A stretch of DNA of 6,069 nucleotides, from positions 1,839 through 7,907 of the forward strand of contig DBWE01000108.1 of NCBI GenBank assembly GCA_002308315.1, in the 5' to 3' direction. This document shows, piece after piece, positions 1 to 4,867 of this stretch. The notes under the pieces were generated by a model that did not search any database, was not told where the DNA came from, and saw only the letters and a list, made by a program, of their open reading frames with translations. The stretch comes from Clostridiales bacterium UBA1246. Lineage in GTDB: Bacteria; Bacillota; Clostridia; Oscillospirales; Oscillospiraceae. Every line of letters begins with the position of its first letter. Position 1 is the stretch's first letter. The position numbers and the translations under genes are program-made.

Positions 1-127
1 GCAAAAACATACCGCTCATTTTTCCCTCTCCGAGGCGAGGCGCTTAAATTTCTGTCACAGCCGTCCCGGTGACGATTTCTTTTTTTCCGTTTTTCATATG
101 TCATAAAACCGAAAGGATTGGAATAAC
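1..127 (+). other. Intergenic region upstream of the bicupin gene
   Basis: No gene is supported here. A weak dyad, GTCAC (54-58) and GTGAC (69-73) with a 10-nt loop, is followed by a run of seven T (80-86). It could be the terminator of a gene ending left of the window, but the stem is only 5 bp. I see no convincing -35/-10 pair for the bicupin gene. The only clear signal is its ribosome site, GAAAGGA at 111-117, 10 nt before the ATG. Confidence 0.4.
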
Positions 128-1114
128 ATGGAAAAAAACGAATTTCTGCATGATCTCAAGACTCCCGAAACCACCTGGAAGGGCAGCGGAAGGCATTATT
201 TCGCTAACGGCGAAGTGTCCTCCGAGGCCGGGGTAATAACCGAGGCCGTCGGCCCCCACGGTCTGTATTGGTGTCTCGATACGATAATGCACAAGGTCCC
301 CGACGACCTGATAGCCACCTGGCAGATGCCGCATTATCACGTCCGCGGCTACGAGACCTTCTTCGTGGACAGCGGCAGGCTCTATCTTTACATAAACGGA
401 CAGCGCACCGTTGCCAAAAAGGGCGATATAGTCCACCTGCAGGCCGGTCAGCCCCACGGGATGACCTTCCTCGAGGAGGTCAAGTGGCGCGGCACCTACC
501 ACGATTTCGAGACCTTTTCCGAGGCGGCGGATGTCGGACGGGTGAAAAAATACATGCCCGAACTCAAAGACGATCCGGAGCTTGCCGCACTCATGCCCCG
601 CGGCGAGATGGACACCGTAATGCTCGAGCCCTTCCTCTTCAAAGACGTGCCCGCGGAGGAATGCAGCGCCGTCAGGAACGTTTCCCGGCCTCTCGCCGCC
701 TATGAGTTCCCCGGGCTCAGCATGAGGATAATAGTCGAGCGCTGGGAAAACGGCGGGACAAAGGAGATGGCCTGCGCCGTAATGGAGCCGGGCTTCACGG
801 CCGAGTGGGTGAAATATCCTCCCCTGCGGGAGCTGTTCTATCTGCGCAGCGGAAAAATAAAATTCACAGTGATGGGCCGCGAATTCACGGCCGACGACGA
901 GTGCGTCATCGACATTCCCCGCTTCGCTCCCCACAGTATGGAGGTATTGGAGCGCTCCGAGCTCTTCGATCTCGGCGGACAGAGCTGTTGGTCAATGTTC
1001 CTGAGCAGCTATGACTCCGTCCGGACAAGGACTCCCGCCCGGCTTGAAAAAGGGGCTTTGGAGGCTCTGAAGAAGAAATTCAATATCCCCGTCGGGAAAA
1101 TCGGCATGAAATGA
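128..1114 (+). CDS. Two-domain cupin (bicupin) protein
   Basis: This 328-residue protein has two cupin beta-barrel domains; its substrate is unknown and it has no signal peptide, so it is probably cytoplasmic. The N-terminal cupin carries a good metal site: motif 1 is H69-x-H71-x4-E76 (PHYHVRGYE) and motif 2 is G99-D-x7-QPH110, giving the usual three-His/one-Glu set for Fe, Mn, Ni or Zn. The second barrel (about 220-285) keeps the fold pattern (RELFYLRSG, then IPRFAPH269) but has WVKYPP where the His-x-His should be, so it has probably lost metal binding. The start is set by GAAAGGA at 111-117. Bicupins include oxalate decarboxylases, dioxygenases and sugar isomerases, and nothing here picks one. 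The next gene has its own promoter, so the two are probably not an operon. Confidence 0.85.
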   Translation: MEKNEFLHDLKTPETTWKGSGRHYFANGEVSSEAGVITEAVGPHGLYWCLDTIMHKVPDDLIATWQMPHYHVRGYETFFVDSGRLYLYINGQRTVAKKGDIVHLQAGQPHGMTFLEEVKWRGTYHDFETFSEAADVGRVKKYMPELKDDPELAALMPRGEMDTVMLEPFLFKDVPAEECSAVRNVSRPLAAYEFPGLSMRIIVERWENGGTKEMACAVMEPGFTAEWVKYPPLRELFYLRSGKIKFTVMGREFTADDECVIDIPRFAPHSMEVLERSELFDLGGQSCWSMFLSSYDSVRTRTPARLEKGALEALKKKFNIPVGKIGMK

Positions 1115-1166
1115 CCCTCGCGGGCAAATTGCATAACGAAATCTCCTTTTTTTATTTTTTTCTTGT
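1115..1166 (+). terminator. Possible weak terminator after the bicupin gene
   Basis: Directly after the stop codon comes a short dyad, CCC-TCGC-GGG (1115-1124), then GCAAATTGC, and from 1147 an almost pure T tract interrupted by one A. The hairpin is poor and lies about 20 nt before the T tract, so termination here is uncertain. The T tract may instead act as an UP-like element for the promoter that starts at 1166. Confidence 0.25.
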
Positions 1167-1194
1167 TGAAATAAAATACAATACATGATAGAAT
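1166..1194 (+). promoter_or_regulatory. Sigma-A-type promoter for the cysteine-rich gene
   Basis: A -35 box TTGAAA (1166-1171) and a -10 box TAGAAT (1189-1194) are separated by exactly 17 bp, with a T-rich tract just upstream. Transcription would begin near 1201 and give a 5' leader of about 60 nt. That leader contains a small hairpin (1214-1220 with 1226-1232, including one G-U pair) ahead of the ribosome site GAAAGGA (1245-1251). Confidence 0.65.
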
Positions 1195-1259
1195 GTCAAT
1201 TAAATAAAACGACGGTCGGATCATGTCCGATCAGTCAGGATAAAGAAAGGAATACTATA

Positions 1260-1664
1260 ATGGCAGACGAAAAATTCGCTCCCGGCGCTTTTGACCCCAG
1301 CAAGATCGATTTCAGCAAGATCGACTTCAGCAAAATGCCCCCGCCTCCGCCCATGGAGCCCGACACCGAGGGTTCTGACGCCACTCCGGACAAGAACCTG
1401 CTCACCCAGGCCGATCCCGAGACCTGGCTCCGCCAGCCCCCGAAGAAGATCCGCGGCGACATGAGAAAGGCCTTCAAGTATGCCGGCGAGGCCGAGACCT
1501 ACAACTGCAACTGCTGGAACAAGCAGTGCCCCTTCCACGGCAACTGCCGCAAGTGCATAGTCTTCCATATGGCTCTCAAGCAGGTCCCCACCTGCCAGCG
1601 CGATATGCTCGTGGAAATGATCAAGGACGGCACCCTTGCCAGCGAGCTGTACGTAACCGACTGA
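1260..1664 (+). CDS. Small cysteine-rich, probably metal-binding protein
   Basis: The product is 134 residues with no signal peptide or membrane segment. The N-terminus looks disordered: it holds a tandem IDFSK repeat (about 16-25), then five prolines and acidic residues. The C-terminal half has a compact cysteine cluster, C83-x-C85-x4-C90-x5-C96-x2-C99, with H93 and H103 nearby and C112 further on (CNCWNKQCPFHGNCRKC). I recall similar cysteine-rich segments in short clostridial proteins of unknown function; Zn or Fe-S binding is an inference from spacing only. The ATG at 1260 is preferred over the in-frame ATG at 1185, because GAAAGGA sits 8 nt before 1260 and 1185 lies inside the promoter. 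A strong hairpin follows the gene, so it appears to be a single-gene unit. Confidence 0.8.
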   Translation: MADEKFAPGAFDPSKIDFSKIDFSKMPPPPPMEPDTEGSDATPDKNLLTQADPETWLRQPPKKIRGDMRKAFKYAGEAETYNCNCWNKQCPFHGNCRKCIVFHMALKQVPTCQRDMLVEMIKDGTLASELYVTD

Positions 1665-1685
1665 TAAAACGAAACAAAATGCTTA

Positions 1686-1713
1686 CCGGGCGCGGTCATT
1701 CGACCGCGCCCGG
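1686..1713 (+). terminator. Intrinsic terminator hairpin after the cysteine-rich gene
   Basis: A perfect 12-bp GC-rich stem, CCGGGCGCGGTC (1686-1697) and its complement (1702-1713), closes an ATTC loop. It lies 21 nt after the stop codon. The T run is short (CATTTCT), so its strength rests mainly on the stem. It would shield the leaderless cassette further right from read-through. Confidence 0.75.
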
Positions 1714-1724
1714 CATTTCTCCCG

Positions 1725-1749
1725 CACAGGGGACGGTTCTGTGTGTCGA
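1725..1749 (+). repeat. Left inverted repeat of the RAYT element
   Basis: It begins CACAGGGGACGGTTCT and matches the reverse complement of 2596-2620 at 23 of 25 positions. Within this copy CACAG (1725-1729) can also pair with CTGTG (1739-1743), giving a small hairpin of the kind that Y1 transposases recognise. Confidence 0.8.
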
Positions 1750-1790
1750 TTACTTTTGTCACTCAGCGGCGTTTCTATGTGCCATTACCT

Positions 1791-2552
1791 TCATGATTCT
1801 CTGCAGTAATTCTTCCTGACAAGCCCCGGACTGACGCCTGTCAGCCGGCTGGTCTGGCGGATCGATATCCCGGCGTTCAGCATTGATTTTAAAGCGTCGT
1901 CGCGCGCTTCTGCATTCAGCTTCAAAAAATCGGATGCGCTTTCGCAGCCGGTGAGCTCATGCATTATGCTTTGTGCCTGTTCGTCGGTATACTTTCTGAT
2001 AAAGCGATAATCGTCCTCCATGCACAGATCGTCATTCGGTGCGGCAGTATAGCTGCGAAATTCATCTGCGCCGAGCATATCCACGATCAGCCTGTCGTCG
2101 ATCAGACCATCGGACGAAAAATATCCCGGATAGCTGCTGTATCGGTATTCCTCCGGCGCGTCGCAGATACCCGCCTTCACGGGATTTCGATGGATATAAC
2201 GCATAACGGTGAGGAAATAATCGTCGCTGTCAACAGGCTCGCTTTTGTACCTGTCCTGAAAAAGGTGCCCCGTGCGGCAATATTTCGTGTTGTACCACAG
2301 CACAAATCGAGCGCCGATTTTAATGAATATGGTTCCAAGATCATCTTTTCCGGTCCTAAGCAGCAGGTGAATATGATTTGACATCAAGCAGTATGCGTAA
2401 AGATCGAATTTGCAGTCCTGCTTATAATCGCGAAGCACTTCCAAAAATTTGCGATAATCCTCGTCCTCTTCAAATATGGTCTGCCTGTTTATTCCGCGAA
2501 GTATCACATGATAGACTCCGCTTGCGCTTTTCTTTCTCGCTCTTCTCGGCAT
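1791..2552 (-). CDS. Y1 (HUH) transposase, REP-associated tyrosine transposase family
   Basis: This 253-residue protein would nick and rejoin single-stranded DNA through a tyrosine. The Y1_Tnp signature is complete: the HUH pair H60-I-H62 in SNHIHLLL, GHLFQDRYKS at 95-104, and the catalytic tyrosine Y119 in RYIHRNPVKAG. The C-terminus (about 228-249, ISIRQTSRLTGVSPGLVRK) looks like a helix-turn-helix, as in many longer RAYT proteins. The start at 2552 is fixed by an in-frame stop just upstream at 2556-2558; the ribosome site is weak (GGTGAT). A good promoter lies immediately upstream and overlaps the right terminal repeat. No frameshift or internal stop is present, so the protein could be active. 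Confidence 0.9.
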   Translation of the reverse strand: MPRRARKKSASGVYHVILRGINRQTIFEEDEDYRKFLEVLRDYKQDCKFDLYAYCLMSNHIHLLLRTGKDDLGTIFIKIGARFVLWYNTKYCRTGHLFQDRYKSEPVDSDDYFLTVMRYIHRNPVKAGICDAPEEYRYSSYPGYFSSDGLIDDRLIVDMLGADEFRSYTAAPNDDLCMEDDYRFIRKYTDEQAQSIMHELTGCESASDFLKLNAEARDDALKSMLNAGISIRQTSRLTGVSPGLVRKNYCRES

Positions 2553-2569
2553 TTTTCATCACCGGATTG

Positions 2570-2599
2570 ATTGTAGCACGAAAGGGCAGTTGGAGTCAA
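2570..2599 (-). promoter_or_regulatory. Promoter of the RAYT transposase
   Basis: Read on the minus strand, TTGACT (2594-2599) and TACAAT (2570-2575) are 18 bp apart, about 18 nt before the ATG. The -35 box overlaps the inner edge of the right terminal repeat, so transposase bound at the end could repress its own gene. That autoregulation is an inference. Confidence 0.6.
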
Positions 2600-2620
2600 C
2601 ACATAGAACCGTCCCCTGTG
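2596..2620 (-). repeat. Right inverted repeat of the RAYT element
   Basis: The reverse complement of the left end with two mismatches. It is separated from the leaderless cassette by 29 bp of unrelated sequence (2621-2649), so the element does not directly abut the point where that gene begins. Confidence 0.8.
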
Positions 2621-2649
2621 TCGTGCTTAAAACCGTGTGACTGTGATGT

Positions 2650-2668
2650 GCATGGTTTGCGAACAACA
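2650..2668 (+). repeat. 19-bp inverted repeat, silent side
   Basis: GCATGGTTTGCGAACAACA, identical to the reverse complement of 4229-4247. It encodes AWFANN plus one base. It contains a small dyad, GTT-TGCG-AAC, which could be a recombinase core, but this is weak. Confidence 0.85.
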
Positions 2669-3495
2669 ACAAGGTCTCTGCAACCGGTATGAACGTGCAG
2701 GCAAAGGCCGAGGGCGGTATTGAAATTAAAGTCAAGTCTGCGACTCAGTCGCTTGGCTCCGGTTATACCAGCACTTGGGCTACTGCAGCAGACGCCAAAA
2801 TTGGAGCCGCTAGTTCGATCCTGCTCTACCCCACCTCTAATCTTGCTTCATCTGCTTCCGGCGGTGTGATTACAAATGATTGGTATCATGCAAGCGCTGA
2901 GCTCGCCAGTGCATTTGGTGCTAAGTCCGACACTTATTGCACACTTCAGTCTGTTGCATCCAAATGCTCTTTTACAAACGGTGTTGCCTCCGGTAACGGT
3001 GTTCTTACATATGAAGACGGTGTTTCTGGATTTGTCTCTGCCGGTACCTATTACCTTGCAGCGACTTACCAAATCGCACGCACCGGCTCCGGAGCCCAGG
3101 ATCTTAAGGTATCCGGTGTTACCGTCACAGGAACGACTGACGGTGGCAAATTTTTTGACCAATCACTGCGAGTTGCCATTGCCTGCGGTAACAACGTAGT
3201 TCTCTATGCTCCTGTAGGATATACTGATGTAAGTACCTCCTATAAGGTTGCCACTGAAGCAACCGGTACCCCGATGGACCTTCATACTGCTACCATGCCT
3301 ACCGAAAACAACGTTACTGCGCTCACCTCAACGCAGACATCCTCGGTCCTCGCTGGTACAATCGGTACTGAGGCTGCTCCCACCGAGGTCAACGTCTACA
3401 TTTGGTATGAGGGCGAAGACACCAACCTTTACACTAATGGTGCTACGACTATTGACGGCCTGAGTGTTACTGTTGATTTTGTTGCCACTGTCTGA
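2650..3495 (+). CDS. Leaderless (silent) surface-protein cassette, paralogue of the expressed convergent gene
   Basis: The open frame from 2650 encodes AWFANNNKVSATGM and 267 further residues, 281 in all. It matches the mature part of the expressed neighbour at its start (AWFANN, then V-x-ATGM), around the NDWYHAS and DLKV segments, and at its end (VNVYIWYEGED to DFVATV, against LDIYIFIDGND to EFTATP). Signal peptide, start codon and ribosome site are all missing: the frame is closed by TGA at 2644-2646 and the homology stops at 2650. The first ATG (2689) has no good ribosome site and would make a 268-residue protein without an export signal. It differs from the neighbour in having three cysteines where the neighbour has none. 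I read it as a silent cassette that would be expressed after inversion (310 residues once fused). The alternative is a 5'-truncated pseudogene. Confidence 0.75.
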   Translation, partial: AWFANNNKVSATGMNVQAKAEGGIEIKVKSATQSLGSGYTSTWATAADAKIGAASSILLYPTSNLASSASGGVITNDWYHASAELASAFGAKSDTYCTLQSVASKCSFTNGVASGNGVLTYEDGVSGFVSAGTYYLAATYQIARTGSGAQDLKVSGVTVTGTTDGGKFFDQSLRVAIACGNNVVLYAPVGYTDVSTSYKVATEATGTPMDLHTATMPTENNVTALTSTQTSSVLAGTIGTEAAPTEVNVYIWYEGEDTNLYTNGATTIDGLSVTVDFVATV

Positions 3496-3539
3496 TAAAC
3501 CTACGATAAAAATATAGAATGTCCCTCAGTTTGTAATCT

Positions 3540-3577
3540 AAAAAAAACCCCCGGGGCGGCCATTCGGTCGCCCCGGG
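3540..3577 (-). terminator. Intrinsic terminator between the convergent cassettes
   Basis: A 12-bp stem (3550-3561 with 3566-3577, one G-U pair on the plus strand) closes an ATTC loop. Read on the minus strand the hairpin is followed by eight T (3540-3547), making a strong terminator for the expressed gene. Read on the plus strand the tail is only CGATTTAATATT, so termination of the other body would be weaker. The hairpin stays between the two bodies in either orientation of the segment. Confidence 0.85.
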
Positions 3578-3605
3578 CGATTTAATATTCATTGAGTATA
3601 TCGGC

Positions 3606-4334
3606 TTACGCAGCAACAGGAGTTGCGGTGAACTCAAGATTGATTGTTGCAGTGTCGAGGTTGTTAAAATTATTGGTGAAAACAGCGCTGTCGTTTCCGT
3701 CGATGAAGATATAAATATCCAGGGGAAGAACGGTGGTATCGGTTATATTACCGGAAGAGAGGACGGTGGTAGGAGACGGACTTGCGCTGCTCATCTCTGC
3801 AGCAGCACTTGCGGACGTTACAAGGACTTTAGCCTGGGTAATAGTCTTGCTTCCGGCAGCGGCAATCGTAGCTTTGACTTTCAGATCTTTAACCGGAGAA
3901 GAGTTCTTTGCAACGGTGATCCAAACCTGCTTATGAATGACGTAATTGTCATATGAAGACAAAGTCACCTTGGTTGCGTTATCAAGTGTGACGGCAGAAG
4001 GATCAGCAGAAAAACCGGTGTACCAGCTGCCTACGGCAGCATCGGTAGTATTTGCGATGGTATTATGGGCAGCCGGATAAACCTTTGCCTCTTCCGCACT
4101 GACAGTCAAAGCCGTAGTAGTTTTGTTTTCGGTCTGGATGGCAGCTGCGGTAGTGTTCGTGCTGCTGATCAGCAGGAAAGTCTCTGCAGAGATTGCAGTA
4201 ACCTGCATGCCCGTAGCAGTAACCGCGCTGTTGTTCGCAAACCATGCGAAGGTGGATCCGCCCAGAGCGATAGCCGCGACGAGAACCATTGCGACAGCGG
4301 CCAGAAGCTGGGACTTGAGAGCTTTCGAAGTCAT
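3606..4334 (-). CDS. Expressed surface/filament-like protein with signal peptide (TasA/camelysin-like)
   Basis: This 242-residue protein begins with a classic export signal: K4 and K7, a hydrophobic core at about 9-25, then GGSTFAWFANN. That AWF junction resembles the signal-peptide ends of SipW-dependent TasA/camelysin-type proteins; membership is an inference. The mature part is rich in Thr, Ser and Ala, has no cysteine, and alternates polar and hydrophobic residues like a beta-sandwich, ending in DIYIFIDGND and INLEFTATP. The start is certain: AAGGAGG (4342-4348) lies 7 nt upstream. The gene sits behind tandem c-di-GMP riboswitches, which fits a surface structure controlled by the sessile/motile signal. 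The 19-bp repeat starts exactly at codon 30, the signal/mature junction. It is not a type IV pilin, since the prepilin G-F-x3-E motif is absent. Confidence 0.8.
   Translation of the reverse strand: MTSKALKSQLLAAVAMVLVAAIALGGSTFAWFANNSAVTATGMQVTAISAETFLLISSTNTTAAAIQTENKTTTALTVSAEEAKVYPAAHNTIANTTDAAVGSWYTGFSADPSAVTLDNATKVTLSSYDNYVIHKQVWITVAKNSSPVKDLKVKATIAAAGSKTITQAKVLVTSASAAAEMSSASPSPTTVLSSGNITDTTVLPLDIYIFIDGNDSAVFTNNFNNLDTATINLEFTATPVAA
4229..4247 (-). repeat. 19-bp inverted repeat, expressed side
   Basis: Codons 30-35 plus one base of the expressed gene, identical to 2650-2668 in inverted orientation. The flanking base differs on both sides (C against T outside, G against A inside). Confidence 0.85.
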
Positions 4335-4348
4335 TTTATTTCCTCCTT

Positions 4349-4591
4349 AAAATTTCTTCCGGTCTGTTGTATGTACCCCGAGGACGCCGACCGGCGTCGC
4401 CCTGCGGGTCACGTGACCTCGTCCTTTCAGGAAGAACATTTCCCTGTGAACAGTTCCAACTCTCACCGGGCCCGGTTAAAAGAGCTTTCTCCCCTCGCCG
4501 TCCGGTGAGGTTCAGAACTCTTAACAGGGACCTGGTCTCCTGTTCGGGACGGATCATCGCGCTTTATATAAGCGGCTGAGCCGTTTATACC
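4349..4591 (-). other. Long structured 5' leader between riboswitch terminator and start codon
   Basis: About 240 nt of transcribed leader without a credible gene. It contains several dyads: AACAGG/CCTGTT around 4523-4544, CTCACCGG (4462-4469) with CCGGTGAG (4502-4509), the 12-bp palindrome ACCGGGCCCGGT (4465-4476), the 12-bp palindrome GGTCACGTGACC (4407-4418), and a 6-bp hairpin with a 4-nt loop (4383-4398). The density of perfect pairing suggests a folded RNA element, a protein target or an mRNA stabiliser. I recognise no known riboswitch class here. Confidence 0.5.
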
Positions 4592-4593
4592 AA
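4565..4593 (-). promoter_or_regulatory. Possible second promoter downstream of the riboswitch terminator
   Basis: On the minus strand TTGGTA (4588-4593) and TATATA (4565-4570) are 17 bp apart. The spacer holds an 11-bp dyad, CGGCTCAGCCG (4573-4583), which could be an operator. If used, it would give expression independent of the riboswitches. The -35 box is weak and the AT-rich match may be chance. Confidence 0.25.
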
Positions 4594-4594
4594 A

Positions 4595-4631
4595 TAAAAA
4601 AGCCGCGATCATGTTCTTACATGATTGCGGC
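4595..4631 (-). terminator. Intrinsic terminator serving as the riboswitch expression platform
   Basis: In the transcript a 13-bp stem with one A-C mismatch (4619-4631 with 4602-4614) and loop AAGA is followed by six U and then AUUU. The 5' arm begins with GCCGC, which is also the 3' edge of the second aptamer. Aptamer closure and terminator formation therefore compete. Confidence 0.8.
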
Positions 4632-4696
4632 AACTGGCTGGCTGCTTGAGCCCCTATAGCTTTGCGTCACCGGATCGCTCCGGGTTTGCTTTTCAC
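4626..4696 (-). promoter_or_regulatory. c-di-GMP-I (GEMM) riboswitch aptamer, second copy
   Basis: On the minus strand the GEMM-I core is clear: GCAAACC, a 5-bp stem CCGGA/TCCGG closed by the GNRA loop GCGA, then GACGCAAAGC, a second arm TATAGGGGCT...AGCC, and the 3' element AGCCAGTTGCCG. The GNRA loop and GACGCAAAGC are the parts that form the ligand pocket and the tetraloop-receptor contact in known structures. It directly overlaps the terminator at 4595-4631. Confidence 0.88.
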
Positions 4697-4711
4697 GATA
4701 TCATAACATGA

Positions 4712-4783
4712 TGCGGCAGCTGGCTGGCTCTTACGAGCCCCTGTAGCTTTGCGTCACCGGATCGCTCCGGCTTTGCTTTTCAC
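4712..4783 (-). promoter_or_regulatory. c-di-GMP-I (GEMM) riboswitch aptamer, first copy
   Basis: The first-transcribed copy has the same parts as the second: GCAAAGCC in place of GCAAACCC, CCGGA-GCGA-TCCGG, GACGCAAAGC, a second arm GGCTC-GTAA-GAGCC and AGCCAGCTGCCG. The two copies repeat at an 86-87-nt period. No T run follows this one, only a short ATCAT-GTT-ATGAT hairpin. Tandem GEMM aptamers are known and are thought to sharpen or broaden the response. Confidence 0.88.
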
Positions 4784-4784
4784 A

Positions 4785-4798
4785 CGAGGTCTCCCTCG
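4785..4798 (-). other. Short 5'-end hairpin before the first aptamer
   Basis: CGAGG-GAGA-CCTCG, a 5-bp stem with a GNRA loop a few nucleotides after the predicted transcription start. It may protect the RNA 5' end. Confidence 0.45.
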
Positions 4799-4808
4799 AT
4801 TTGGGACA

Positions 4809-4867
4809 ATGATAACATCGGGCCAATCCTTTGTCAAGTACTTTTTTTGAAAAAATAATATTTTTTT
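4809..4867 (-). promoter_or_regulatory. Strong sigma-A promoter with A-tract upstream element
   Basis: On the minus strand a perfect -35 TTGACA (4832-4837) is 17 bp from TATCAT (4809-4814), placing the start near 4802. Upstream lie two A7 tracts (4861-4867 and 4842-4848) separated by TATTATTTTTTC, like an UP element. This promoter makes the riboswitch transcript independent of the LCP gene. Confidence 0.8.

Larger units (their letters stand above)
1725..2620 (-). mobile_element. RAYT / IS200-like element with 25-bp inverted ends
   Basis: The element is about 0.9 kb and holds one Y1 transposase gene on the minus strand between imperfect inverted repeats (1725-1749 and 2596-2620, 23 of 25 matching). 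Each repeat begins at its outer edge with CACAGGGGACGGTTCT, a motif I recall as common beside RAYT-type transposases in many bacterial genomes. The boundaries are set by where the repeat ends; no target duplication is visible, as expected for HUH transposases. It lies between the terminator at 1686-1713 and the leaderless surface-protein cassette. The gene is intact, so the element may be a recent or domesticated copy. Confidence 0.8.
2650..4247. other. Candidate invertible DNA segment carrying two alternative surface-protein bodies
   Basis: The segment is bounded by exact 19-bp inverted repeats. It contains two convergent coding bodies, each beginning with the repeat in the same frame, and a terminator between them. 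The promoter, riboswitches, leader, ribosome site and signal-peptide codons 1-29 all lie outside, on the right only. Inversion would put the other body behind them with no frame disruption. This resembles the known pilin inversion of Moraxella and the shufflon of plasmid R64 in logic, not in sequence. No recombinase gene is present in the window. Confidence 0.6.

Noticed and set aside
1..47. End of a coding frame at the left edge (stop TAA at 45-47)
   Set aside because: The 14 codons show no coding character and the region looks like an AT/GC-mixed intergenic stretch.
101..934. A 277-codon minus-strand open frame opposite the bicupin gene
   Set aside because: It lies almost wholly antisense to a gene with clear motifs and a ribosome site, and its translation shows no recognisable domain; GC-rich codon bias makes such frames common.
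2621..2649. The RAYT insertion as the direct cause of the missing signal peptide
   Set aside because: The element ends at 2620, while homology to the paralogue begins at 2650, exactly where the 19-bp repeat begins. A simple truncation would not place the boundary there, though a deletion after insertion cannot be fully excluded.
3606..4334. Type IV pilin identity for the expressed surface protein
   Set aside because: The N-terminus lacks the prepilin peptidase site (Gly then Phe-Thr-Leu-x-Glu); the hydrophobic stretch is followed by an AWF junction instead.
4336..4557. A 73-codon minus-strand frame in the leader, ending just before the surface-protein start
   Set aside because: It has no ribosome site, its Arg/Gly/Pro-rich composition is that of translated GC-rich structure, and the palindromes explain the sequence better. 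A leader peptide is not excluded.
4349..4591. Group I intron or T-box in the leader
   Set aside because: It is too short for a group I intron with its conserved core, and no T-box specifier or antiterminator consensus was seen.
4626..4783. CRISPR-like or plain direct repeat for the two 86-nt units
   Set aside because: The units are explained fully as tandem GEMM-I aptamers; there are only two, and no short repeat-spacer pattern.
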